The translations under genes and the position numbers were made by a program. Shown one piece after another: positions 59,460 through 64,000 of a stretch of 64,000 nt of DNA. Below the pieces are notes generated by a model, which did not search any database, was not told the origin of the DNA, and saw only the letters and a list, made by a program, of their open reading frames with translations. The DNA is from Typha latifolia (taxonomy: Eukaryota > Streptophyta > Magnoliopsida > Poales > Typhaceae), in contig CM034112.1 in assembly GCA_019914945.1 (NCBI GenBank), positions 5,898,001 through 5,962,000 of the forward strand. The letters are read 5' to 3'. Numbering within the stretch: the stretch's first letter is position 1; each line of letters begins with the position of its first letter.

Positions 59460-61921
59460 GATCGGGCTTGGATCGAGATCGGCCGATCCGGCGAACCATG
59501 GTTTCAAGTCTTTCGACGGTTTTGTTCGCCAGTTTTAGGTAGTTTTGCCAGTTTCATCGAACTTGCTCAAAGGATTAATTCATAATTTTAATTCTGATTT
59601 TCAATTCCTCGGTTGTCCTTGGGTTTCCAATTGAAACCATTCTAATTTAACCCAAAACACCATTATTTGTCTATTGAATCTCTATATATTGTTGAGATTG
59701 GATATAGATGGAGAATATTATGACTGGAATTAACCTAAACAAAGATTAAAATGAGGGACAAATGAAATTTGGCAACCCAAAGTGTTACTGACAATTTCCC
59801 CCTTGTGGTATTGTGGCTATAGAGAGATCTTTACTAGCAATAGTTGATTGAACTAGCAACTACCTACGTAGAATTTGCACACAATGTTTTGAAACTCAAA
59901 ATCAAGATCGAGATCAGCCACTCTAAAAAACCATATGTATCAGCCATATCAACCGTATTGGTCACCCGTATCGAATCAGATTATTTTTTATTACATAAAA
60001 TTCTAAATATTATTTAAAATGCAAAAAATTTTATAAAAATTTAGAGAAAGTGAGAAAGAAATAAGAAAAATATTACTCAAAACCCTAAATATTAAAAATA
60101 AAAGTACTCATTCAAAATTTCTTCTATGGTCGTAAATTACTATTGCAAAAGTGAAATGGGAGAGAGAGAGAGATCTAGAATATACCCACAAGAACAATGG
60201 CATCTTCATAGGGAGAAGATAATGCATGGAAACCCACAAAGAATGTGGGTAGTAATAGTTTAGTAGAGAATGATTAAAAGAGATGTGAGAGAAGAGAAGA
60301 AAGAGATATGTTGGAAGGAGAAGATAAGAAGTCTGCAGCTCCAAAATGGTTTTTTTTATAACTCCAAAGGCTTTACAACAGCTTATAAAGGGAGGGAAAG
60401 TAAAGTGTTTCGATAGTCCGGAGGGGAGGTTTCAACTCATCAAATATAGGTCAACCTAAATAGGCCAGATTGATTACCCAACATACTAACCAATCCAATT
60501 ACCTGGCAAAATGGTAGAAACACCTAATCATTTAGAAATTTTCCACCCTATTTTGTTAATCCAAGTTATTTAAAAATAATAAATAAATAAATCATATGTC
60601 TATACTAGTATCTACAAAGAAAGGTTAAAAAGTACAAAAGTTGATTGGTTAGCCCATTCTTTTTTTTCTTTTTGATTTTTATCTAGAAGATCATTTAATT
60701 TAGTTTAGTTCAAAGAATCTTATTCTCACTCTAGCTACTCTAATACCACATGATGAATTGACCTTTGGAGTATCACATGCTTAATGTACTCTTTCAATCC
60801 TTACAACCTTTAGGCCTTGTTTGGTTTGAGGCTAAGCCCCGAATTCGATTAGTTAGTCTTATTTCTTAATCTTGATTTTTTGGAGAGTAAATTTAGTTAA
60901 ATATGAAAAAGATAAAAAGATGTTTGATTACTAAACTAAGTTAGGAGTCCCTAAACCAGATCGGGAAGGTCTCTAAACTCAAAACAAACAAGGCCTTAAA
61001 AAACAAGCATCCTCAAAGCACACTTATTCACAAAACGTACAAATTGATAATGAATTGACTGAAAGAAGAATGACCTTTGTTACAACTTGGAAAGGAGGGG
61101 AAAATTTTAAAAAATAAGAAGAATTGAAACAATCTCAAGGAAAAAAAAAATCATTATTAGAAACTTCAAGCATTCTAGTATATGCTGTGACTGCATTTGG
61201 TAAGTACAACTAAAATTTAAGTTCCTAAGTATCTGATAGGATGGATAGTACAAGAGTCTCAATTGTCAAATTTGCATACCTTGAGCATCCTTGAATCCGC
61301 CTTCGAAAAAGTGGCAATCCCATACATTCTGCATAGCTAGCTATAATTTGGTGCCCCACCTAATTTAAACATAAAATTGTATTCAATGACAGTTTCAAAG
61401 AAAGAGATCTACTAACTTCAATTCTTCAAAGCATCTAATCTACACAAACTTGTTCATTCACATTCACAACAATAAGACGATCCTTCAAAATTTTATCTAT
61501 ACATTGTATACTACTTATCCATCAAGGAGTAACAATATCATGCATCATACAATTCCAATTAGACCAAGCACTTCATAAAGCTATAATAAGAAGCTTATCT
61601 GCTGTTGTTACTTCCAATTTCCAAAGAAGCAAATTTTCAAACTCCAATATAGCAAAATAAAGGATCAGAAGAAGAAAATGCTCACAGTTTGATACATGTA
61701 GCTATCCAGCTCGTCCACGGAATCATCAGCTGGCATCAAATTGGCCAACGCAACAATCTGCGACCAATTAATCCGAAGTAAAAAAGAAAAATACTAGACA
61801 AGGAAAGAGATCAAAGAGCAATTACAAGAAATCAATTATTGACCTCATGACCGTAATCGATGCATCGCATCATTGCAAAGCAGCTGTCCTTGCCGCCGCT
61901 CACCAACGCCACCACCTTCAT
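29773..61921 (-). CDS. DPH6: Diphthine--ammonia ligase, 12 coding exons over 32 kb
   Basis: It catalyses the ATP-dependent amidation of diphthine on eEF2, the final step of diphthamide synthesis in the cytosol. Coding exons (plus coordinates, in transcript order): 61844-61921, 61686-61757, 61280-61359, 56628-56853, 56474-56506, 38370-38452, 35489-35561, 34288-34621, 33838-34169, 33008-33336, 32463-32811, 29773-29994. They total 2211 nt, 736 residues plus TAA. Residues 8-14 are the PP-loop SGGKDSC of N-type ATP pyrophosphatases. [14 protein letters not shown] (about 42-54) and [15 protein letters not shown] (about 197-211) are conserved DPH6 motifs. From about residue 320 on are two RidA/YjgF-like domains, the second with SCIGPYSQ and [11 protein letters not shown], as in the plant homologue that I recall from Arabidopsis. 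The chosen ATG gives the conserved start [13 protein letters not shown]. Length fits the plant family (about 720). No frame lesion was found. Weakest point: the donor of exon 1 (GAG|GTCAAT) is not a consensus site. Confidence 0.95.
29995..32462 (-). other. DPH6 intron 11
   Basis: 2.5 kb, GT-AG. I see no clear transposon ends inside and no second gene. It is AT-rich, ordinary intron sequence. Confidence 0.7.
32463..32811 (-). CDS. DPH6: DPH6 coding exon 11
   Basis: 349 nt ([14 protein letters not shown] through NNFLWEELT). Acceptor TCTTTCAG, donor ACG|GTGAGT. Confidence 0.93.
33008..33336 (-). CDS. DPH6: DPH6 coding exon 10
   Basis: 329 nt, second RidA-like domain ([20 protein letters not shown] through [11 protein letters not shown]). 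Acceptor TTTCTAG, donor AAAGG|GTATGA. Confidence 0.94.
33838..34169 (-). CDS. DPH6: DPH6 coding exon 9
   Basis: 332 nt with the core of the first RidA-like domain ([31 protein letters not shown]) and the start of the second ([15 protein letters not shown]). Acceptor TTGCTAG, donor CAG|GTGATT. Confidence 0.94.
34288..34621 (-). CDS. DPH6: DPH6 coding exon 8
   Basis: 334 nt, from [20 protein letters not shown] to the start of the first RidA-like domain (MYSIGCWIQ). The middle part is a poorly conserved, Ser/Asn-rich linker. Acceptor TTCACAG, donor GATG|GTATGT. Confidence 0.93.
34905..35232 (-). mobile_element. Two decayed Tourist-like MITE copies in DPH6 intron 7
   Basis: The minus strand 35232-35050 reads AAGGCCTTTTATAGTTTGAG, then GCTAAGC, GATTAGTTTGTCTCATTTTTT and AAAGATGTTTGATTACTGAAC, the same order as the intact MITE at 60813-60995. 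35040-34905 repeats most of it in the same orientation ('aaattaagac', 'taaccaaacatg'). Neither has a clean pair of ends, so this is an old, tandem-like pair of copies. Confidence 0.65.
35489..35561 (-). CDS. DPH6: DPH6 coding exon 7
   Basis: 73 nt holding the signature [17 protein letters not shown] of the DPH6 family. Acceptor TTGGTAG, donor TTTAGT|GTAAGT. Confidence 0.94.
35930..37140 (+). repeat. Duplicated repeat unit around the Mutator-type MITE
   Basis: Two direct-repeat pairs surround the MITE at 36226-37003. One is 35935-35998 with 36168-36225 ('tttgttgcacac...ggcttNNattataaaattga'). The other is 35990-36118 with 37008-37135 ('ggagcacccaaacaatccaa', 'gaagaatagggtaaatagtttg'). Without the MITE, a partly tandem repeat of about 230 bp is restored. 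Its class is unknown. Confidence 0.6.
36226..37003. mobile_element. Mutator-type MITE with 10-bp TSD in DPH6 intron 6
   Basis: 778 bp flanked by CCACATCCAA at 36216-36225 and 37004-37013, a perfect 10-bp direct repeat. The ends form long terminal inverted repeats of about 100 bp: the left reads TTTTGACCAAAC, AAACTTTATTTA and GGATCTATTTTACT; the reverse complement of the right reads TTTTTGACCAGA, AAACTTTATTTA and GGGTCTGTTTTACT. Long TIRs and a 9-10 bp TSD are characteristic of Mutator-like elements. The centre is AT-rich and repeats 'aaaatgct' and 'tagcgtttt' phrases in both orientations. There is no transposase ORF. Confidence 0.8.
37150..37610 (+). repeat. Possible solo LTR in DPH6 intron 6
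   Basis: The stretch has LTR-like composition: 'tatttaagttagggtttgtattctct', then CT-rich 37375-37450, then 'ttttctgcaggacagcatag'. I found no partner copy and no certain ends or TSD, so it is only a suggestion. Confidence 0.25.
38370..38452 (-). CDS. DPH6: DPH6 coding exon 6
   Basis: 83 nt ([20 protein letters not shown]...). Acceptor TTGTATAG, donor AAAGA|GTATGT. It follows the 18-kb transposon-filled intron 5. Confidence 0.93.
38920..39612 (+). mobile_element. Small internally deleted copia-type (TRIM-like) element
   Basis: Two short LTRs of about 140-170 bp (38920-39089 and 39473-39612) share 'agtatcacatgtaa', 'gtttagtNccaca', 'ttgggtt...gtgttaaaccctatttNacttgaactaaa'. The first is followed by the PBS TGGTATCAGAGCT (39092). 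The second is preceded by the purine run GAAGGGGGAGA (39461) and by 'gactcaagggggagcctgttg', a phrase typical of copia 3' ends. The internal region is only about 380 bp and encodes nothing. A PBS-like TGGCATTAGATGC follows the second LTR, hinting at a former tandem arrangement. Confidence 0.7.
39092..39104 (+). promoter_or_regulatory. Primer binding site of the TRIM-like element
   Basis: TGGTATCAGAGCT, initiator tRNA-Met type, two bases after the first short LTR. Confidence 0.8.
39632..40367 (+). repeat. 5' LTR of the LARD-like element
   Basis: 736 bp, TGTGATCCGG...AATATCA. The start could be a few bases earlier, since the copies differ there. It contains a 'tctatatatatgtgg' TATA-like stretch (39873) preceding the transcribed part. 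Confidence 0.75.
40371..40382 (+). promoter_or_regulatory. Primer binding site of the LARD-like element
   Basis: TGGTACCAGAGC, one base different from the initiator tRNA-Met PBS TGGTATCAGAGC, three bases after the LTR end. Confidence 0.75.
41839..42593 (+). repeat. 3' LTR of the LARD-like element
   Basis: 755 bp, TGTGATCTAC...CATATCA, partner of 39632-40367, with a similar TATA-like stretch at 42085. Confidence 0.75.
42666..43536 (-). repeat. 3' LTR of the outer gypsy element
   Basis: 871 bp. In plus sense it begins TGATATCGATC and ends AATCACATCA; next to it the minus strand has the PPT-like TTGAGGACAAAGTGAGCAGA. Palindrome sites: full or one-off copies of GTTCGAAC at about 43233, 43256, 43316, 43347 and 43418. 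Confidence 0.85.
43610..43666. repeat. 19-bp unit in triplicate
   Basis: The unit TTTCCATGATGCTTGATCA occurs three times head to tail at 43610, 43629 and 43648, between the integrase remnant and the PPT. It is perfect, so it is recent compared with the decayed pol around it. Confidence 0.95.
43760..47222 (-). pseudogene. Outer gypsy element: gag C-term, protease, RT, RNase H, integrase
   Basis: Minus strand. About 47060: knuckle [14 protein letters not shown] with the second Cys changed to Tyr. 46991-46548: protease [16 protein letters not shown], catalytic DTG changed to DIG. 46196-45951: RT N-terminus [19 protein letters not shown] and [13 protein letters not shown]. About 45820: active-site region LVFNDILVY with a lost residue. 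45650-45247: [11 protein letters not shown] and RNase H VECDVSG...[14 protein letters not shown]. 45219-44740: [29 protein letters not shown]. 44730-43900: integrase with [17 protein letters not shown] and FEQYL, which supply the D, D, E residues. 43994-43764: the C-terminal [18 protein letters not shown]. Numerous stops and shifts make it inactive. Confidence 0.85.
47731..47988. repeat. 129-bp tandem duplication
   Basis: Unit 1 from 'caattgacagatatggtagc' (47731) and unit 2 from 'caattgatagttatggtaag' (47860). The two share 'gatgtccNcattga', 'aaattgggttagtcaatt' and 'cctattaggaaata'. It lies near the start of the solo LTR. Confidence 0.9.
48096..48142. repeat. (CTT)n/(CT)n microsatellite
   Basis: About nine CTT units followed by about ten CT units inside the solo LTR. 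Confidence 0.95.
48804..48816 (+). promoter_or_regulatory. Primer binding site of the inner gypsy element
   Basis: TGGTATCAGAGCC, initiator tRNA-Met type, one base after the LTR end ACA. Confidence 0.9.
48832..50445 (+). pseudogene. Gag and protease N-term of the inner gypsy element
   Basis: The start ATG at 48832 ([12 protein letters not shown]...) is chosen because it is the first ATG after the PBS and its frame runs into gag. Premature TAG at 48997, then 49003-49788 is open: a Gln-rich part ([13 protein letters not shown]), then the gag core [19 protein letters not shown] and [23 protein letters not shown] at 49789. 49975-50440 holds the knuckle [14 protein letters not shown] and the protease start ILIDIGT. 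There the frame is shifted by a deletion, and the catalytic DTG is DIG. The product would be the capsid protein; it is not functional. Confidence 0.85.
50446..53601 (+). pseudogene. Pol of the inner gypsy element, broken
   Basis: Order: protease C-term ([17 protein letters not shown], about 50450), RT (51148-51495: [25 protein letters not shown], active site [10 protein letters not shown]), RNase H (51700-51960: [22 protein letters not shown]; the first Asp codon is shifted behind a stop), integrase (52590-53060: [20 protein letters not shown] for the D, D, E positions). The C-terminal part, 53047-53601, stays open for 184 codons ([26 protein letters not shown]). Stops at 51827, 52816 and elsewhere and a 52-bp duplication (51988-52082) break the frame. 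Confidence 0.88.
51988..52082. repeat. 52-bp tandem duplication in RNase H
   Basis: 'gatttgtgatccgga' to 'ccttactttatg' occurs at 51988 and again at 52040 with one mismatch over 43 bp. As 52 is not a multiple of 3, it also shifts the frame. Confidence 0.92.
53688..54259 (+). repeat. 3' LTR of the inner gypsy element
   Basis: 572 bp, starts TGATACAACTAG. It is the partner of 47228-48802 and has no solo-LTR insertion. GTTCGAAC-type sites occur at 53766, 53785, 53800, 53846 and 53866. Confidence 0.9.
54260..55326 (-). pseudogene. Gag N-terminal part of the outer gypsy element
   Basis: Minus strand from ATG 55326 ([14 protein letters not shown]). After a stop comes an acidic segment ([26 protein letters not shown], 55040-54840). 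Then, read through stops, come the gag core around 54720-54600 and the conserved [20 protein letters not shown] and [19 protein letters not shown] at 54399-54264. The insertion point of the inner element follows directly. The continuation is at 47222. Confidence 0.85.
55343..55355 (-). promoter_or_regulatory. Primer binding site of the outer gypsy element
   Basis: The minus strand reads TGGTATCAGAGCC, two bases from the LTR edge at 55358. It fixes the minus orientation of the element. Confidence 0.9.
55358..56194 (-). repeat. 5' LTR of the outer gypsy element
   Basis: About 837 bp; begins (plus) TGATATGGATTG, partner of 42666-43536. Its outer end is decayed: the expected 'gtctgaatcacatca' is replaced by 'actcagtattaca', so the last 10-20 bases are uncertain. 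GTTCGAAC-type sites at 55921, 55986, 56067 and 56089. Confidence 0.85.
56195..56250. repeat. 28-bp tandem duplication beside the 5' LTR
   Basis: 'ataaaatttaaagggaatgctactgat' occurs twice (56194-56220, 56221-56247). It is the first intron sequence after the outer gypsy element. Confidence 0.85.
56474..56506 (-). CDS. DPH6: DPH6 coding exon 5, 33-nt micro-exon
   Basis: Eleven codons, [11 protein letters not shown], aligning with the GIKAILVK-type stretch of homologues. Acceptor TTTTCAG, donor AAG|GTATAA, phase 0 on both sides. It is needed for an ungapped protein, but being this short and followed by an 18-kb intron it is easily missed or skipped. Confidence 0.9.
56628..56853 (-). CDS. DPH6: DPH6 coding exon 4
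   Basis: 226 nt covering [20 protein letters not shown] through [17 protein letters not shown], the second half of the ATP-pyrophosphatase domain ([20 protein letters not shown] is almost invariant in the family). Acceptor CTATGTAG, donor ATG|GTAATA. Confidence 0.95.
57710..58555 (-). mobile_element. Solo LTR of the LARD-like family in DPH6 intron 3
   Basis: The minus strand starts TGTGGTCCGATC at 58555 and ends ATATCA at 57710. It follows the LTRs at 39632 and 41839 throughout ('caggtgacttaatcaactaggtcac', 'tctacatatatataaagg', 'cctcagcctNcagcctatactt', 'ggtctaatcaggatctaatc'). No interior or second LTR is adjacent. No TSD found (flanks CCTGG and TAACT), so the ends may be slightly off. Confidence 0.75.
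59283..59322. repeat. 10-bp tandem repeat
   Basis: Four units alternating GTTCGCCGGA and GTTCGTCGGA in exact 10-bp register. Confidence 0.9.
59409..59455. repeat. (GA)n microsatellite in DPH6 intron 3
   Basis: About 22 uninterrupted GA units, the longest perfect dinucleotide repeat of the window. Confidence 0.95.
60813..60995. mobile_element. Tourist-like MITE (183 bp), TSD TTA
   Basis: Ends GGCCTTGTTTGGTTTGAG and (reverse complement) GGCCTTGTTTGTTTTGAG form an 18-bp TIR with one mismatch. TTA at 60810-60812 and 60996-60998 is the 3-bp TSD typical of PIF/Harbinger MITEs. There is no coding sequence. Decayed relatives are at 34905-35232. Confidence 0.85.
61280..61359 (-). CDS. DPH6: DPH6 coding exon 3
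   Basis: 80 nt ([20 protein letters not shown]...). Acceptor AAATTAG, donor TCAAG|GTATGC. The codon split by the intron is AG/A (Arg). Confidence 0.94.
61686..61757 (-). CDS. DPH6: DPH6 coding exon 2
   Basis: 72 nt, residues 27-50 ([20 protein letters not shown]...). Acceptor TCGCAG, donor ACT|GTGAGC, phase 0 on both sides. Confidence 0.94.
61844..61921 (-). CDS. DPH6: DPH6 coding exon 1
   Basis: 78 nt, residues 1-26: start codon and ATP-binding PP-loop SGGKDSC. The donor is GAG|GTCAAT, phase 0. The exon is GC-rich compared with the surrounding introns. Confidence 0.93.
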
Positions 61922-62340
61922 CGCAAAGAAGCTGTCCTCTTCTTCCTCTCGTGCGCGAGCTAGGGTTTCCCTATAAATCTAACTACTCTTTTTCTATATC
62001 TCGTCGACTCCGGACACCCGTACGAATATCTAACGCGAGTCTCAATCTAATCCCACTCCTTTTTAGGCGTCGGAGGCGATGAAGAGGGACGGAAACCACG
62101 AACGAGACGTGATCGCGGAGGAGCGAATAGGAAGAGGAGTCGAGGAGGCGAAGGCAGCGGCGACGATGAGACCGATTTGGAGGTGAGCAAAGAGGCCGCG
62201 GACGAAGAGGAGAGGTCGTGGTGAGAGACGGAAGGGAGGTGGAGGGGGAAAGGAACGGAAAGGAAGATGGTGGTGTCTAAGGAGGATTAAAGGGTAGGGA
62301 CGACGGAGACGGAGACGGAGACGGTGAGCGAAGGGTTTCA
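61922..62340 (-). promoter_or_regulatory. DPH6 5' leader and promoter region
   Basis: The 400 bp upstream of the start codon are GC-rich in an otherwise AT-rich setting, contain the telo-box and, at 62306-62328, four GGAGAC-type units. No TATA box is evident at the usual distance. A GC-rich, TATA-less start is common in housekeeping genes. Confidence 0.5.
61960..61968 (-). promoter_or_regulatory. Telo-box in the DPH6 leader region
   Basis: The minus strand reads AAACCCTAG, about 40 bp upstream of the DPH6 ATG. Telo-boxes (AAACCCTA) near the start are a known feature of plant genes of the translation machinery such as eEF1A, which fits a gene acting on eEF2. That it is active here is inference. 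Confidence 0.5.
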
Positions 62341-63105
62341 GGCGTTGTTTGGTTCGTGAGTAAATGTCTTCATTTTATAATCCAAATCCAATACTTTATA
62401 TATAATTTGGTCAGACTACGTATAAAATAAATCGCGTTATAAGTTAATAAAAAAACCTTATCACAAATAGAGTGTACGATAAAATTATATCTATTTTCTA
62501 TCTAAATTTCTATTAATAAAAAATAATCAAAATATCGTCTTTATGCCAACCCCTCTCTCCCTTTCTTCTATATTTTTTCCACCTTTATCTCAATAGTCGA
62601 TTTCTGTCTCAATTGTCGATTATTCTTTCTTTCTCTATTTGTTTCAAATTTTATGCTTTTTATTGGGTAGAAAATTTGGATCGCTTTATTCTCGATTTGT
62701 TTTAAATATTCATTATGCTCCTAAAAATCTATTATATAATTTTTGATTTATGAAAAAGTACGAAACATATTTAGAAGTATATTGACTCCACGGTATAAAT
62801 TTGTTCAATGTATGCTTGTTTTCATTTTGCTCATCGGCTTACCGCTCATCACCTGTTATATTTGGTCCTCCGTATAAGTTAAAGCTTAAGTATAATGGGA
62901 TTGAGTTTGAGTTAACCCAAATAACAAATTTATAAATATGCTTATCTTTCAAATCTCTTATAATATAGGATGAGAGGGTTTAGAGCATATAAAGAAAAGA
63001 AAAAAAAAGAGATGATACATATATAGAAGGGGGAAATAGAGAAAGAAGGGTTTGTTAAGTGGATAGAAGAAGAAGAATGTGTTATTAGAGGTGATCTTAC
63101 TACCT
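62341..63105. other. Intergenic AT-rich DNA
   Basis: No gene or repeat recognised. The open stretches are low-complexity and without start context. Confidence 0.5.
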
Positions 63106-63178
63106 TGCAAGGGAATGTCAATGCCGGTGTGCATATACTTCTCTGGATCATCTTTTGCTCTCTCTAAAAGTTCATACA
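63106..63178 (-). CDS. Possible isolated exon of an unknown gene
   Basis: The minus strand reads VYELLERAKDDPEKYMHTG and then IDIPLQ. It is preceded by an AG (AAAATAAAAG|GTG) and followed by a donor-like CAAG|GTAGTAAG. The composition is that of real protein (charged, no low complexity), unlike the sequence around it, and stops lie just outside on both sides. I do not recognise the protein. The next exon would have to lie before 62100, where the DPH6 promoter begins, and I see none. It may be a gene fragment, or an exon of a gene that extends beyond the window. Confidence 0.4.
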
Positions 63179-64000
63179 CCTTTTATTTTCACCACTGATT
63201 GGTGAGATTTTTTTACTCATCATTTTTTCTTTTGGTGTTTCATCAAATGATGAGATTATAGCTCAAAAAATAGTTTTTTATTTGAGAAGCATGTATGCTT
63301 GCCTGTAGTGTTATTTAAAGAATATTTGTATCTCCCTACATATTGTGAAGAAGTTTGCTAAGACAAGGCCCCGTGATTTTTTTCAATTTGAGTTTTTCAT
63401 ATAAAAATCTTAATGTGATTATTTGCTTGAGTTGATATTGTTCCATTGTGATGATTGCTTTTATTTTAGCTTCTTATAAATTAGTGTTTCTCATTTGATT
63501 GTGCATAATCAAGGAATTGTCATTTCCTTAACATTCCCTGCACTTTTACATGATTAAGATTAAAGATCCAAATAACAATATATTATTGATTGACTCGGGC
63601 TTGAGAGGAATCCAATTATTATTACCCTTTTCGTCCTACTTCAGCCAGCAGATCAAACCCATATTTTCACAAGTACGTCGTGGCATCTTAATTTAATAAT
63701 AATTGTATACATATTGCTTTGGCACATTTAAATCGGTAGTCATCTTATAAATACTCTTGATCAAATAGAATTTGTAGATTTAAATATCCGAATGAATAAG
63801 GAACGTATTGAATAAATTAATCTATTTCCTGATTTAGACAAAATGACCCGATTAGAATTTTTTTTTCTTTAAGTTTGAAGACAGAGTTTCATTAGCAAGC
63901 ATTATTACAGATTTGATCTAAACAAGAGCCCACCCATACCATTGTCAAATGACCCATGCATCTTATACAGATTGATAGGTTTTTCAATCATAATCAAATG
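63179..64000. other. No feature recognised
   Basis: AT-rich sequence to the window end without a credible gene or repeat. Confidence 0.4.

Larger units (their letters stand above)
58900..60060. repeat. Duplicated AT-rich block in DPH6 intron 3
   Basis: 58915-59040 and 59920-60050 share 'ccgtatNgg', 'atcNNatcagattttttaattacataaaattctaaatattattt' and 'aaaaatttagaNaaa' in the same orientation, about 1 kb apart. They could be terminal repeats of one element or copies of a dispersed repeat. I found no PBS or TSD. Confidence 0.45.

Noticed and set aside
61873..62082. Plus-strand ORF over the DPH6 start
   Set aside because: Antisense to exon 1 and the GC-rich leader; Ser/Pro/Arg-rich translation without motif.
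1..64000. tRNA, rRNA or other structural RNA genes
   Set aside because: The TGGTATCAGAGC matches are primer binding sites next to LTRs, not tRNA genes; no cloverleaf or rRNA signature was seen by eye.

Overview
This is nuclear DNA of a flowering plant: an intron-rich host gene embedded in nested Ty3/gypsy and Ty1/copia LTR retrotransposons, MITEs and microsatellites. I cannot name the species. There is no sign of prokaryotic or organellar gene organisation. I recognise one complete host gene.

The host gene is DPH6 (diphthine--ammonia ligase, the last step of diphthamide synthesis on elongation factor eEF2). It lies on the minus strand from the ATG at 61921 to the TAA at 29773. I could join twelve coding exons by eye. 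All introns are GT-AG, the phases agree, and the sum is 2211 nt (736 residues). The protein has the plant layout: an N-terminal ATP-pyrophosphatase domain with the SGGKDSC loop, then two RidA/YjgF-like domains. The CDS is intact, but the locus covers about 32 kb because introns 3 and 5 are filled with transposons.

Layout. 1-4740: decayed minus-strand gypsy sequence with an LTR lying inside its protease gene. 5290-13505: a non-coding element with very long LTRs (about 3.2 kb), its first LTR split by a solo LTR with a perfect TSD (ATCTC). 13506-17453: inverted fragments of the same LTR family flanking a gag remnant. 17786-20735: a gypsy LTR fragment and a copia remnant, the copia gag split by a solo LTR (TSD TAGTG). 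20749-24128: a third long-LTR copy. 26134-28923: a complete compact element with LTRs, PBS and gag but no pol (TSD GTTTG). 29773-61921: DPH6. 62000-64000: upstream intergenic DNA with one possible exon of unknown identity at 63106-63178.

DPH6 intron 5 (38453-56473, 18 kb) holds three LTR elements side by side: a 0.7-kb deleted copia element, a 3-kb pol-less gypsy element, and a 13.5-kb gypsy element on the minus strand. The last has a second gypsy element inserted in its gag on the plus strand (TSD CAGCC), and the 5' LTR of that insert carries a solo LTR (TSD GACCC). Intron 6 has a Mutator-type MITE with a 10-bp TSD, intron 3 a solo LTR and a Tourist-like MITE, and intron 7 relatives of that MITE.

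Two features stand out besides the nesting. LTRs of unrelated families (two gypsy families and one copia-like) carry arrays of the palindrome GCGTTCGAACGC. Also, the retroelement genes are broken largely by transitions of the kind left by cytosine methylation.
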